Origin: Crenalkalicoccus roseus
GTDB lineage: Bacteria; Pseudomonadota; Alphaproteobacteria; Acetobacterales; Acetobacteraceae
Direction: 5' to 3'
DNA length: 64,000 nt
NCBI RefSeq assembly: GCF_004761865.1
Contig: NZ_SJDM01000005.1
Coordinates: 62,001-126,000 of the forward strand
Shown here piece after piece: positions 1-9,411 of this stretch (within the stretch, counting starts at the first letter, position 1; the number at the start of each line of letters is the position of its first letter). The position numbers and the translations under genes were made by a program. The notes under the pieces were generated by a model that did no database searches, had not been told where the DNA came from, and saw only the letters and a program-made list of their open reading frames with translations.

Positions 1-440
1 TCGCTCGCCACCCCGCGCGGCAGGCTGCCGCTGGCCACCAGCCAGCCGCCCGCCTCCTCCTCCATCGCGGCGAAGGCGGCGGCGCACTCGCTCTCCCGGA
101 TCTCCGGACCTTCCGGGACGAAGCGGTATTCCTGCCCCGCCGAAAGGTCGTGCACGGTGTGGCTGATGCGGGTGCGGCCGGCGATGGGGACGGAGCGGCG
201 CGGCACGCCGCCCTCGTCCAGCAGTTCCTCGAGGAACCGCCCGCTCACGCCCCCGGCCAGGATGATCGCCAGCGTCTCGCCGCCGAGCTCCCGCAGCACC
301 CGCGAGACGTTCACCCCGCCCCCGCCCGGATCGAAGGTCTCGTCCCGGGTGCGGATCTTGCGCACCGGCCGCACCGCCTCGGCATAGGCGGCGATGTCCA
401 CGGTGGGGTTCAGCGTCAGGGTGAGGATCCGATCGGCCAT
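1..440 (-). CDS. pfkB: PfkB-family phosphofructokinase, 3' part cut by window edge
   Basis: The first 146 residues of a ribokinase-fold sugar kinase; the gene runs off the left edge. It probably phosphorylates fructose 6-phosphate (Pfk-2 type) or a related phosphosugar in the cytoplasm. The opening 'TLTLNPTVD' and the GGGGVNVSR box at about residues 39-47 are the substrate-binding signatures that separate Pfk-2, 1-phosphofructokinase and tagatose-6-phosphate kinase from ribokinase. The line 'GQEYRF' followed later by 'ASGSLPRG' also matches E. coli PfkB. The ATP-binding C-terminus is outside the window, so the exact substrate is open. The ATG is preceded only by a weak GGGAC. Part of a three-copy intergenic element (566-644) lies about 125 bases upstream. 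Family assignment is firm, substrate less so. Confidence 0.85.
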   Translation of the reverse strand, partial: MADRILTLTLNPTVDIAAYAEAVRPVRKIRTRDETFDPGGGGVNVSRVLRELGGETLAIILAGGVSGRFLEELLDEGGVPRRSVPIAGRTRISHTVHDLSAGQEYRFVPEGPEIRESECAAAFAAMEEEAGGWLVASGSLPRGVAS

Positions 441-565
441 CGGCAGGTCCCGGCTGGGGGCATCCCACGCCGGAGCCGGCGCGGAGGATGCGCGAGGGGG
501 GTCAGAGGGCCGGAACGGCCGGAGGATGCGCAGCGCCTCCGCGCGCCGTTCCGCTCGGCGCGATG

Positions 566-644
566 CTACAGCGCGATCCGTCCGCGCGGACCACGCTTCC
601 GCCTTTGTTGAGCGGCCGCCTCGCCGCTCCGGCCCGGCGCCGCC
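566..644 (-). repeat. Copy C of a dispersed intergenic element (partial)
   Basis: Read on the minus strand this stretch ends in GCTGTAGC and holds GCGGAAGCGTGGTCC, a 15-base exact match to copy A at 27330-27424. It also holds CGCTCAAC-N-AAGG, which matches copy B at 57656-57750. The left part is less conserved and merges with the 3' end of the M20 gene. Read in this direction, the next gene is pfkB. The match was found by eye; its extent is approximate. Confidence 0.55.
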
Positions 645-1802
645 TCACTCCGCCGCCAGCGCCCGCCTGGCGACGGCGGCGAGATAGCGGCTTGCGACCG
701 GCAGGATCGCGTCGTTGAAATCGTAGCAGGGGTTGTGCAGCTCGCGCCCGTCCTCGGCCGGGCCGTTGCCGATCCAGACGAAGCAGCCGGGTACCTCCCG
801 CAGGAACCAGGCGAAATCCTCCCCCGTCATGGCGGGAGCGAGGTCCCGACGCACTTCCGTCACCTCCGCCGCCGCCGCCGCCGCGAGGTCGCGCTCGGCC
901 GGGTGGTTGGCGGTGACCGGCACGCCGGGGCGGATCTCCACCGCCGCCTCGAGACCGAAGGCGGCGGCGATGCCCGCGGCGACGCGGCGCATGCCCGCCT
1001 CCAGCGTGGCGCCCGCCGCGTCGCGCAGGAAGCGCATGGTGCCCTTCAGCACCGCCCGCCGCGGCACCTGGTTCTGCGCCTCCCCCGCCTCGGCGATGGT
1101 CACGCTGATCACGCCGGCATCTAGGGGGTCGAGGTTGCGCGCCACGATGCTCTGCAGGGCGACGATGCAGTGCCCGGCGCCGAGCATCGGGTCGCGCGTC
1201 AGGTGCGGCAGGGCGGCATGGCCGGCATGGCCTTCGAAGGCGATCTCGAAGCGCGCCCCGGCGGCCATCACCGGCCCCTCATGCACCGCCACCGTGCCGG
1301 CGGCGAGGCCGGGCCAGTTGTGCCAGCCGAAGATGCGCTCCATCGGGAAGCGCCGGAACAGCCCGTCCTCGATCATGGAGCGGGCACCGCCGCCGCCCTC
1401 CTCCGCCGGCTGGAACACCAGCCGGACGGTGCCGGACCACCCCTCGTCGGCGAGCAGCAGCGCCGCGGCGCCGAGCAGGGCGGCGGTGTGCCCGTCATGG
1501 CCGCAGGCATGCATCACGCCGGGCACCGTGGAGCGGTGCGGCAGGCCGGGATTGGCCTCCTCGATCGGCAGCGCGTCCATGTCGGCGCGCAGCCCGACCG
1601 AGCGGTTGGAGGCGCCACCGCGGCGGATGGTGCCGACCACGCCGTGCCCGCCCACGCCCTCCGTCACCTCCACCCCCATCTCCCGCAGCCGCGCGGCGAC
1701 GAAGGCGGCGGTGGGCGCCTCCTGCAGGGTGAGGGCGGGGTTGGCGTGCAGGTGGCGCCGCCAGCGGGTGAGGGATTCGACAAGGGCGGGATCCATGTCC
1801 AA
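645..1802 (-). CDS. M20 family amidohydrolase (hippurate/N-acyl-amino-acid hydrolase type)
   Basis: 385 residues, the usual length for M20D peptidases such as hippurate hydrolase, HipO and AbgA/IAA-amino-acid hydrolases. It should cleave an N-acyl or N-aroyl amino acid to acid plus amino acid in the cytoplasm. Metal ligands are visible: the HACGHDGH box (residues 98-105), the paired Glu134-Glu135 in 'QPAEEGGGGA', and a C-terminal His356 in 'LHNPCYDF'. The dimerisation/lid domain lies between about 180 and 290. There is no signal peptide. Two ATGs lie two codons apart at the start (1802 and 1796); the first is used here. It stands between pfkB and the divergent tamA, with no obvious operon partner. 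Substrate cannot be read from sequence. Confidence 0.9.
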   Translation of the reverse strand: MDMDPALVESLTRWRRHLHANPALTLQEAPTAAFVAARLREMGVEVTEGVGGHGVVGTIRRGGASNRSVGLRADMDALPIEEANPGLPHRSTVPGVMHACGHDGHTAALLGAAALLLADEGWSGTVRLVFQPAEEGGGGARSMIEDGLFRRFPMERIFGWHNWPGLAAGTVAVHEGPVMAAGARFEIAFEGHAGHAALPHLTRDPMLGAGHCIVALQSIVARNLDPLDAGVISVTIAEAGEAQNQVPRRAVLKGTMRFLRDAAGATLEAGMRRVAAGIAAAFGLEAAVEIRPGVPVTANHPAERDLAAAAAAEVTEVRRDLAPAMTGEDFAWFLREVPGCFVWIGNGPAEDGRELHNPCYDFNDAILPVASRYLAAVARRALAAE

Positions 1803-1875
1803 GGTGTAAGGTGGCGGCCGCGGCGTCGCCAGCCCCGCGCGCGGAACCGTTGCCCCCGCCCTGCTTTTCAGGTCC

Positions 1876-3756
1876 GTGACATTGCCTCTCGGTCGCCTCC
1901 GCCTGATCCGCCCCGGCGCGGCCGTGGCGCTCCTCCTGGTCCTGCTGTTCGCGGCCCCGGGCCCGGCGCAGGAGCCGCAGGAGATCCCCTACGTCGTGGA
2001 GATCGCGCCGACCGGGAACGGCACCCTCGACGAGGCGCTGGCCGAGGTCTCGCGGCTGGTCCAGCTTCGGGAGGAGGCGCCGACCACCGCCTTCGGCATC
2101 GTCAGCCGCGCCGCCGAGGATCTCGACCGCCTCGCCCGCGCGCTGCATTCCGAGGGCTACTGGGGCGGCACGCTGCGCATCCTGATCGGCGGCATGCCGC
2201 TCGGCACGCCCGACCTCGCCGACCGGCTGGAGGCGGTGGCGGCGCGCCCGGTGCCGGTGCGCATCATCGCCGAGCCCGGCCCGCGCTACACCATCGCCAG
2301 CATCACCCTCCGCGCCGACAGCGCGGAGGGCGCCACGGCGGTCGCGGCCATCGCCGAGGAGCCCTTCGGCCTCGCCCCCGGCGACCCGGCGCGCGCCGAG
2401 CCGATCCTGGCCGCGGAGCGGCGGCTGCTCGACCGCCTGCTCGCCGCCGGCCACCCCCTCGCCACCGTGGCGCGGCGGGAGACGGTGGTGGATTTCGACC
2501 GGCGCAGCATGGAGGTGACCTGGATCCTCTCCCCCGGCCCGGCCGCGGTCTTCGCCGCGCCGGCGGTGGAAGGGGCGGAGCGGGTGGACCGCGCCTTCCT
2601 CACGCGCTTCGCCGCCCGCCTGGCGGGGGAGCCCTACAGCCCGCGGCGGCTGGAGCGGGCGCGGCGGGAGATGATGGGGCTCGGCGCCTTCGCCTCGGTC
2701 AGCGCCCGGACCGCGGAGCGGCTGGACGAGGCGGGCCGCCTGCCCGTCACCTTCGTGGTGTCGGAGCGGCCGCGGCGGGCCATCGGCGTCTCCGCCGCCT
2801 ACGAGACCAATTTCGGCCCCACCTTCCGCCTCTACTGGGAGCACCGCAACCTGTTCGGCCGCGCCGAGAACCTCAGGCTGGAGGGGGAGGTGGCCCGCCT
2901 CGGCACCGCCGGGCGGCTGGTGGAGGACACCACCTACCGCGCCTTCGCCACGCTGCGCGCACCCGGCCTGTTCGGCCGCGACCTGGCGCTGATCGGCACG
3001 CTCGGCGCGCTGCGCGAACGGCTGGACGCCTATGACCGCGATGCGGTCCTGGCCTCGGTCCTGGTCGAGCGCCGGCTGACCGAACAGCTCACCCTGCGTG
3101 CCGGCCCGACCGCCGAGTTCGGCTCGGTCGGACCGCCCGGCGGATCGCTGCGCCCCTACCAGACGGTCGGCCTGCTGTTCGGCGGCCGCTGGGACAGCAC
3201 CGACAGCCTGCTCGATCCGGCGCGCGGCTGGCGGCTGGACGGCACCGTGACGCCGAGCTGGAGCATCCGCGAGGCCGTTCCCTTTGCGCCACTCCGCCTG
3301 ACCGCCACCACCTATCGCGACCTGTTCGGCGACCGGCGCAGCATCCTGGCGCTGCGCGGCACGGTCGGCTCGCTGCTCAATGCCGGGCGGCTGGAGGTGC
3401 CGCAGCACCAGCGCTTCTTCGCCGGCGGCGGTGGCTCGGTGCGCGGCTACGACTTCCAGTCCATCGGCCCGCGCGACGCCGCCGGGCGGCCGCTTGGCGG
3501 TGCGAGCCTGCTCGAGCTCAGCGCCGAGTGGCGCCAGCGCATCACCGAGAGCTGGGGCGCGGCGGCCTTCGTGGATGCGGGCACGGTCGGCAGCGGCCTG
3601 CTGCCGGACACCTCCGAGCTGCGCGTCGGCGTCGGCCTCGGGGCGCGCTACTACACGGTGATCGGCCCGATCCGCGCCGATGTGGCGCTGCCGCTGGTGC
3701 GCCAGCCCGGCTCCTCGGGCTGGGGGTTCTACATCGGCATCGGGCAGGCCTTCTGA
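1876..3756 (+). CDS. tamA: Outer-membrane assembly protein TamA (Omp85 family)
   Basis: 626 residues. The N-terminus has a cleavable signal peptide (hydrophobic stretch to about residue 26, then 'GPAQEPQ'). POTRA-like repeats cover about 30-300, and a C-terminal 16-strand beta-barrel runs from about 300, ending in aromatic Phe as outer-membrane proteins do. The barrel contains the Omp85 'FFAGGGGSVRGYDF' surface motif near residue 515, whose VRGY is the family hallmark. TamA works with TamB to insert autotransporters and other barrels and to move lipids between inner and outer membranes. The start is a GTG. The stop overlaps the tamB start in TGATG, so the two genes are translationally coupled. 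Confidence 0.93.
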   Translation: MTLPLGRLRLIRPGAAVALLLVLLFAAPGPAQEPQEIPYVVEIAPTGNGTLDEALAEVSRLVQLREEAPTTAFGIVSRAAEDLDRLARALHSEGYWGGTLRILIGGMPLGTPDLADRLEAVAARPVPVRIIAEPGPRYTIASITLRADSAEGATAVAAIAEEPFGLAPGDPARAEPILAAERRLLDRLLAAGHPLATVARRETVVDFDRRSMEVTWILSPGPAAVFAAPAVEGAERVDRAFLTRFAARLAGEPYSPRRLERARREMMGLGAFASVSARTAERLDEAGRLPVTFVVSERPRRAIGVSAAYETNFGPTFRLYWEHRNLFGRAENLRLEGEVARLGTAGRLVEDTTYRAFATLRAPGLFGRDLALIGTLGALRERLDAYDRDAVLASVLVERRLTEQLTLRAGPTAEFGSVGPPGGSLRPYQTVGLLFGGRWDSTDSLLDPARGWRLDGTVTPSWSIREAVPFAPLRLTATTYRDLFGDRRSILALRGTVGSLLNAGRLEVPQHQRFFAGGGGSVRGYDFQSIGPRDAAGRPLGGASLLELSAEWRQRITESWGAAAFVDAGTVGSGLLPDTSELRVGVGLGARYYTVIGPIRADVALPLVRQPGSSGWGFYIGIGQAF

Positions 3757-6700
3757 TGCGCCGGCGCCTCGCCCTCCTGCTGGTCCTGCTGCTGCCGCTG
3801 ACGGCGCTCGGCGTCGCGGCGCAGGACCGCCAGGACCGCCCGGGCTTCCTGGAGCGCCGACTGGAGGCGCTGGTGCCCGGCCTGCGGGTGGAGGGGCTGA
3901 GCGGCGTCTGGCGCGCCACACCGACCGCGCGGCGCATCACCCTGTCCGACCACGAGGGCGTGTGGCTGAGCCTGGAGGCGGTGCGGCTGAGCATCGCGCC
4001 GACCGCGCTGCTGCGCGGCGTGCTCCGCTTCGAGCTGCTGGAGGCGGAGCGGGTGCGGGTGGCGCGGCTGCCGCGGGCGGACCCGGCGGCGCCCGCCCCC
4101 GCACCGGCGCCCGCCGATCCGCAGGCCGGGGTGCTGCCGGCCCTGCCGCGCCTGCCCGTGGACCTTGCCCTGGAGCGGCTGGCGGTGGAGCGGCTGGAGC
4201 TGGAGGAGGCGGTGCTCGGCCAAGCCGCCGCCTTCGCCGCCACCGGCGCGGCGGCACTGGAATCCGACCGCTTCGCCGCGGATCTGGCGCTGCGCCGGCT
4301 GGACGCGGAGGGCAGCGCCACCGTGGACATTGCCCTTGTCCCGGCCGAGGACCGGCTGCGCGCCGAGGTGGTGCTGCGGGAGCCGCCGGGCGGGCTGGCG
4401 CCGACTCTGCTCGGCCTGGCCGAGCATCCGCTCACGCTGGATCTCCGCCTCGCCGGGCCTGCGGCCGGCGCCGACCTCTCGCTGCAGGCGGCGCTCGGGC
4501 CGGAGATCGCCGTCGAGGCGCAGGGCGTGGTGCGCGCGCTCGCCGACGGCAGCTACGGCGCCCAACTCGCCGGCGAGGCGCGGGCCGCGCCGCTGCTGCC
4601 GGCGGAGTATGCCGGCCTCGCCTCGCCGGCCCGCTTCGCCCTGGACGCCGAGCGCCCGGCCGCGGGGCCGCTGGCCCTGCGCCGGCTCGACCTGGAGGTC
4701 CCCGCCGGCAGCGCCGCGGTCACCGGCACGCTCGACATCGCGCGCGAGGTGCCGGATCTGACCATCCGCCTGGCGCTGGCCGAGGCCGCGCGCTTCGCCG
4801 GGCTGCTGCCCACCGGCCTGGGCTGGGAGGCGGTGCGGGCCGAGGCGCGGGTCACCGGCACCCTGGCCGCGCCGCGGATCCGGCTGGAAGCGGCGCCGCA
4901 GGGGCTGGCGACCGGCGTGGCGCAGGCCGATGCCGTGCTCGGCCCCGCCCCCCTCCTGGCCGGGGAGGTCGTCCTGCCCGGGCCGCGCCTCGACCTCGCC
5001 GTGCAGGGGGCGGAGGGGCGGCTGGCGCTGGCCGGCACCCTCGCCGAGCCGGTGGACCTCGCCGCCCGCCTCAGCCTGCCGCGGCTCGAGGTGCTGGGCG
5101 CCGGCTCCGAGGGCGCGCTGGAGGCGGAGGCGCGGGCGCAGGGCGCGCTGGCCGATCCGGGCGTCACGATCGCCGCCCGCTCGGCGCGGATCGCGGCCGC
5201 CGGACGGGTGCTGGAGGGCCTGGTCCTGAACGCCCGCATCGAATCCCCGGCCAGCGCGCCACGCGCCGAGGCGGATCTCGCCGCCACGCTGGACGGCCAG
5301 CCCCTGGGCCTGGTGCTGCGCGGCCTGCCGGAGGGCACCCTGCTGCGCCTCGAGCAGGCGGAGGCGCGCTTCGGTCCCGCCCGGCTCGCCGCCGCCGGGC
5401 TGCTCGACCCGCAGGCGCTGCTGTTCGACGGCACGGCGCGCCTCGACATCCCCGCGCTGGCGCCGCTCGCCCCCCTGGCCGGGCTGGAGGGGCTGCAGGG
5501 GCGCCTCGCCGCCGAGGCGCGCCTTGCCCCGCGCGACGGCGCGCAGGGCTTCGACGTCACGCTCGAGGCGCCGAGCCTCGCCTACGGCGGGGTTTCCGGC
5601 CGGCTGCGGGCCGCCGCTCAAGGCACGCCGCAGGCCCTGGGCTGGAGCCTGCAGGCCAATGCCGAACAGGGCGCGCTCTCCGGCCGCGGGCGGCTGGAGG
5701 CGGCCAATGGCGGCTGGCGGGCGGACCTCGCGGCGTTGCAGGCCGAGGCGATGGGCGAGACGCTGCGCCTCGCCGCGCCGGCGCGGGTGACTCTGGAGCC
5801 GGGCGGGGGCATCGCGCTCGGCCAGACCACCCTGGCCCTGGCGCGCGGCGGCCGGGCGCAGGCGGCAGGGCGCTGGGGGCCGGAGCGGGCGGACCTGACC
5901 GTCACCCTCTCCGCCATCCCGGCGGCGCTGGCCGGGCGGTTCCTGCCGGGCATGGAGCCGCGCGGCAGCCTGAACGGCACGGTGCGGGTCACCGGCCCGG
6001 TGGCGCAGCCGGAGGTGCGGGCGACGCTCGCCGGCACCGGCCTGCAGCCCGGCGCGCCCTGGGCGGCCGGCCTGCCGGCGATCGGCCTGCGCGCCGAGGC
6101 GTCGCTGACCGGCGGCGCCGCGGAGGCGCAGGCGGTGGTGGAACTCGGCGCCGCCGGGCGGGTGACCGCGACGGCCCGGCTGCCCCAGGGCTTCGGCGCG
6201 GAGGCGCCGCTCGCCGCGACGCTGGATGGCGCCCTGACCCTGGCGCCGCTCGCCGGCCCCTTCCTGGCGGCGGGCGCGGACCGGGTCACGGGGCGCCTCG
6301 CCCTGGCGCTGCGGGCGGGGGGAACGCTCGGCGATCCGCAGCTCGGCGGCACCGCCAGCCTGTCCGGGGTGGAGTACCGCAACCCGGTCCATGGCGTGCG
6401 GATCAGCGACATCAACGGCACCCTGGCGGCGGAGGGCACCAGGCTGGTGATCCAGCGCCTGCAGGGGCGCACGCCGGGCAACGGCACCATCGCGCTCCAG
6501 GGCGGGGTGGATCTCGGCGCCGAGGGGCTGCCGGCCGACCTGACGCTGACCGCGCGCAACGCCCGGCCGGTGGTCTCGGACCTCCTCACCGCTACGCTGG
6601 ACGCCGATCTCCGCCTCGACGGACCGGTGACGGGCGGCGGCCTGCTCGCCGGCCAGGTGCGGGTGCAGCGGGCGGAGATCCGGGTGCCGGACCGCATCCC

Positions 6701-7532
6701 GGCCAGCGTGCCGGTGCTCGAGGGGGTGCGGGTACGCGGCACGCCGCCGCCCGGCGCCATCCTGCCGCCCGAGGCGCGGCCGCGCGAGCGCCCGCCCCCG
6801 GCTGCTGCTGCGCCGCGGCCGCCGATCCGGCTCGACCTCACCCTCTCGGCGCCGCGCGCCATCTTCGTGCGCGGCCGCGGGGTGGATGCCGAGCTCGGCG
6901 GCGAGGTGCGGATCGCCGGCACCGCCGACGCGCCGGTGCCGCAGGGCGCCTTCACCCTGCGCCACGGCACGCTGGACGTGCTGGCCCGCCGCCTCACCTT
7001 CAACCGCGGCACCATCGGCTTCACCAGCGGCACGCTGACGCCGCAGCTCGACCTTGCGGCGCAGTCCCGGGTGCGCGCCACCACCATCACCATAGCCGTG
7101 CAGGGCACGCCCGCGGAGCCGCGCATCACCCTTTCTTCCTCGCCGGAACTGCCGCAGGACGAGATCCTGGCGCGGCTGCTGTTCGACCGCCCGACCGCCA
7201 ACCTCTCGCCCTTCGAGATCGCGCAGCTTGCCCAGGCGCTCGGCCAGCTCGCGGGCATTGGCACCGGGCCCGGGGTGATGGACCAGCTCCGCGGGGCCCT
7301 CGGCCTCGACCGGCTCGGCCTCGCCGCCGGGGAGAACGGCCGCGGCCCGGCGGTGGAGGCCGGCCGCTACGTGGCGCCCGGCGTCTTCGTTGGCGTCCGC
7401 CAGGGCACCCAGGGGGGACGGACCGGCGTCGGGGTCGAGGTGGAGCTGACGCCGCGGCTGAAGCTCGAGGGCCAGACGGCGACAGGCCCGGCCGGCGAGC
7501 GGCTGGGCCTGTCCTACGAGTTCGAGTGGTGA
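3756..7532 (+). CDS. tamB: Translocation and assembly module protein TamB (DUF490)
   Basis: 1258 residues. A single N-terminal signal-anchor helix (about residues 4-22) would hold the protein in the inner membrane. It is followed by about 900 residues of low-complexity Ala/Leu/Gly-rich beta-strand repeats, the periplasm-spanning beta-taco groove. The conserved TamB C-terminal domain covers about 1000-1258, with 'TFNRGTIGFTSGTLTPQLDL' as a typical line, and ends 'GLSYEFEW'. An internal Pro-rich linker sits near residue 1010. The open frame extends 76 codons further upstream, but that part lies inside tamA. The ATG at 3756 overlapping the tamA stop is the sensible start. Known family role: partner of TamA in barrel assembly and lipid transfer. 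Confidence 0.93.
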   Translation: MRRRLALLLVLLLPLTALGVAAQDRQDRPGFLERRLEALVPGLRVEGLSGVWRATPTARRITLSDHEGVWLSLEAVRLSIAPTALLRGVLRFELLEAERVRVARLPRADPAAPAPAPAPADPQAGVLPALPRLPVDLALERLAVERLELEEAVLGQAAAFAATGAAALESDRFAADLALRRLDAEGSATVDIALVPAEDRLRAEVVLREPPGGLAPTLLGLAEHPLTLDLRLAGPAAGADLSLQAALGPEIAVEAQGVVRALADGSYGAQLAGEARAAPLLPAEYAGLASPARFALDAERPAAGPLALRRLDLEVPAGSAAVTGTLDIAREVPDLTIRLALAEAARFAGLLPTGLGWEAVRAEARVTGTLAAPRIRLEAAPQGLATGVAQADAVLGPAPLLAGEVVLPGPRLDLAVQGAEGRLALAGTLAEPVDLAARLSLPRLEVLGAGSEGALEAEARAQGALADPGVTIAARSARIAAAGRVLEGLVLNARIESPASAPRAEADLAATLDGQPLGLVLRGLPEGTLLRLEQAEARFGPARLAAAGLLDPQALLFDGTARLDIPALAPLAPLAGLEGLQGRLAAEARLAPRDGAQGFDVTLEAPSLAYGGVSGRLRAAAQGTPQALGWSLQANAEQGALSGRGRLEAANGGWRADLAALQAEAMGETLRLAAPARVTLEPGGGIALGQTTLALARGGRAQAAGRWGPERADLTVTLSAIPAALAGRFLPGMEPRGSLNGTVRVTGPVAQPEVRATLAGTGLQPGAPWAAGLPAIGLRAEASLTGGAAEAQAVVELGAAGRVTATARLPQGFGAEAPLAATLDGALTLAPLAGPFLAAGADRVTGRLALALRAGGTLGDPQLGGTASLSGVEYRNPVHGVRISDINGTLAAEGTRLVIQRLQGRTPGNGTIALQGGVDLGAEGLPADLTLTARNARPVVSDLLTATLDADLRLDGPVTGGGLLAGQVRVQRAEIRVPDRIPASVPVLEGVRVRGTPPPGAILPPEARPRERPPPAAAAPRPPIRLDLTLSAPRAIFVRGRGVDAELGGEVRIAGTADAPVPQGAFTLRHGTLDVLARRLTFNRGTIGFTSGTLTPQLDLAAQSRVRATTITIAVQGTPAEPRITLSSSPELPQDEILARLLFDRPTANLSPFEIAQLAQALGQLAGIGTGPGVMDQLRGALGLDRLGLAAGENGRGPAVEAGRYVAPGVFVGVRQGTQGGRTGVGVEVELTPRLKLEGQTATGPAGERLGLSYEFEW

Positions 7533-7541
7533 GGGCGCGCC

Positions 7542-8552
7542 CTACTCCGCCGCCGCGTCCAGCACCCGCTCCCAGGCCGGGTTGAGCAGCGCGCAGCCGG
7601 CGCCGAGGCGCGCCCGCGCGGCGTGGTACTCGCGGCGGTAGCGTGCGACCAGCTCCGCCGCCGGCGGGATGTCCGTCACCGCGCCGATGCCGTGGCCGGC
7701 GCCCCAGATGTCCTTCCAGCGCCGCCTGCTGCGGTCCTCGCCGAAGCTCATCGCCGAGGGGTCGGAGCTGGGCAGGTTGTCCGGGTCGAGCCCGGCGCGG
7801 CGCAGCGAGGGCTTCAGATAGTTGCCGTGCACGCCGGAGATGAGGTTGGTGTAGACGATGTCCTCGGCGCCGCACTCCAGGATCATCTGCTGCTGTTCGG
7901 GCTGCGCGCGCGCCTCCCGCGTGGCGATGAAGGCGCTGCCGATGTAGGCGAAGTCGGCGCCCAGCGCCTCGGCGGCGAGGATGCTGCGGCCGTTGGCGAT
8001 GGCGCCCGACAGCGCGATCGGGCCGTCGAACCAGGCGCGCGTCTCCTGCACCAGCGCGAAGGGGGAGAGCGTGCCGGCGTGCCCGCCCGCGCCGGCGGCG
8101 ACCAGCACCAGCCCGTCCGCGCCCTTCTCGATCGCCTTGCGGGCGAAGCGCTGGTTGATCACGTCGTGCAGCACGTGGCCGCCGTAGGAGTGCACCGCCT
8201 CGTTCACCTCCGGCCGCGCGCCGAGGCTGGAGATGACGATCGGCACCCGGTGCCTGACGCAGACCGCGAGGTCGTGGTCCAGCCGGTCGTTCGACTTGTG
8301 CACGATCAGGTTGATGGCGAAGGGCGCGGCCGGGCGGTCCGGATGCCGCGCGTCGTGCCGGGCGAGCCGCTCCTTGATCTCGGCGACCCATTCCTCGAAC
8401 TGCTCGGCCGGGCGGGCATTGAGCGAGGGCATGGCGCCGATGATGCCGCTGGCGCACTGCGCCACCACCAGGTCGGGCACCGAGACGATGAACATGGGTG
8501 CGCCGATGGCGGGCAGCGAGAGCCGCCCCTTCAGCGTGTCGAGCAGGGACAT
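7542..8552 (-). CDS. NAD(P)H-dependent flavin oxidoreductase / nitronate monooxygenase family
   Basis: 336 residues, TIM-barrel FMN enzyme of the 2-nitropropane dioxygenase (NMO) group. The N-terminal 'LPAIGAPMFIVS' binds FMN phosphate in this family. The Gly-rich 'AAGAGGHAG' near the middle and 'GAIANGRSI' near residue 190 are the other FMN loops. Members oxidise nitronates or act as NAD(P)H:quinone or enoyl reductases, so the physiological substrate is uncertain. It ends 10 bases from the convergent tamB. It begins 24 bases after the enoyl-CoA hydratase/isomerase gene on the same strand, so the two are probably co-transcribed and it may serve acyl-CoA catabolism. An upstream in-frame extension to 9401 is an artefact over the neighbour. 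Confidence 0.88.
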   Translation of the reverse strand: MSLLDTLKGRLSLPAIGAPMFIVSVPDLVVAQCASGIIGAMPSLNARPAEQFEEWVAEIKERLARHDARHPDRPAAPFAINLIVHKSNDRLDHDLAVCVRHRVPIVISSLGARPEVNEAVHSYGGHVLHDVINQRFARKAIEKGADGLVLVAAGAGGHAGTLSPFALVQETRAWFDGPIALSGAIANGRSILAAEALGADFAYIGSAFIATREARAQPEQQQMILECGAEDIVYTNLISGVHGNYLKPSLRRAGLDPDNLPSSDPSAMSFGEDRSRRRWKDIWGAGHGIGAVTDIPPAAELVARYRREYHAARARLGAGCALLNPAWERVLDAAAE

Positions 8553-8575
8553 CCGGGACTCCTCGGGGGTGTTCG

Positions 8576-9325
8576 TCAGGCCTTGGGCTTCAGCACGCCG
8601 GCGAGGATCGCCTGCGTCTCCGGCGAGAGCAGGCGCTGCGCGAACAGCGCGCCCTCCTCCTCGATGCGGGCCAGGATCTCCTCCTGGTCGCGGCACAGCA
8701 GGGACTTGGTCAGGCGCAGCGCGGCGGGGGGCTTGTCGGCGAGGCGGCGCGCCACCTCCATCGCCGTCGCCTCCAGCTCGGCGCGCGGCACGACGCGGTT
8801 GACGAGGCCGATCTCCGCCGCCCTGCGGGCATCGAAGAAGTCGCCGAGCAGCAGCAGCTCCGCCGCCCGGTGCCGTCCGCACAGGCGCGGCAGCAGCAGC
8901 GAGGAGCCGAGCTCCGGCACCACGCCGAGATCCACGAAGGGGGTGCGGAAGCGCGCCTCCTCCGCCGCGATCACGATGTCGCAATGCAGCAGCATGGTGG
9001 TGCCGATGCCGATGGCGAGGCCGCCGACCGCGGCCACCACCGGCTTCTCGTAGCGCACCAGCGCGCTGTAGACGCGGCTCGCCGGCTTCACCCCGCCATC
9101 CTGCGGGCGGTTGCGGAAGTCGTTGATGTCGTTGCCGGCGGTGAAGGCGTCGCCGGCGCCGGCGAACAGCACGCAGCGCACGGCCTCGTCCCGCGCCGCG
9201 CCCTCCAGCGCGTCGGCCATGGCGTCGTACATGGCGCGGGTGAGCGCGTTCTTCTTCTCCGGCCGGTGCATCTCGATGCGGCAGACCCCGTCCGCCGTCG
9301 AGACGCGGATGTGTTCGGACATCAT
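8576..9325 (-). CDS. Enoyl-CoA hydratase/isomerase family protein (isomerase-like active site)
   Basis: 249 residues with the crotonase fold. The oxyanion-hole segment 'AGNDINDF' (63-70) and the Gly-rich 110 region are clear. Both catalytic glutamates of classic enoyl-CoA hydratase are replaced (by Thr about 110 and Phe130). The 'TPFVDLGVVPE' line instead places Glu138 where delta3,delta2-enoyl-CoA isomerases of the ECI2 type have theirs. I therefore favour an isomerase-like reaction over simple hydration; this is inference from an alignment done by eye. Two consecutive ATGs open the gene; the flavoprotein gene follows directly on the same strand. Confidence 0.85.
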   Translation of the reverse strand: MMSEHIRVSTADGVCRIEMHRPEKKNALTRAMYDAMADALEGAARDEAVRCVLFAGAGDAFTAGNDINDFRNRPQDGGVKPASRVYSALVRYEKPVVAAVGGLAIGIGTTMLLHCDIVIAAEEARFRTPFVDLGVVPELGSSLLLPRLCGRHRAAELLLLGDFFDARRAAEIGLVNRVVPRAELEATAMEVARRLADKPPAALRLTKSLLCRDQEEILARIEEEGALFAQRLLSPETQAILAGVLKPKA

Positions 9326-9411
9326 TCCCTCCTGCCCGCCCCGGCCCGCGAGGGGTCGCGGGAGCCGGCCCCATAGCAGGGCGGCGGCGGGCCGCCGTCA
9401 AGGCGCCGGGG

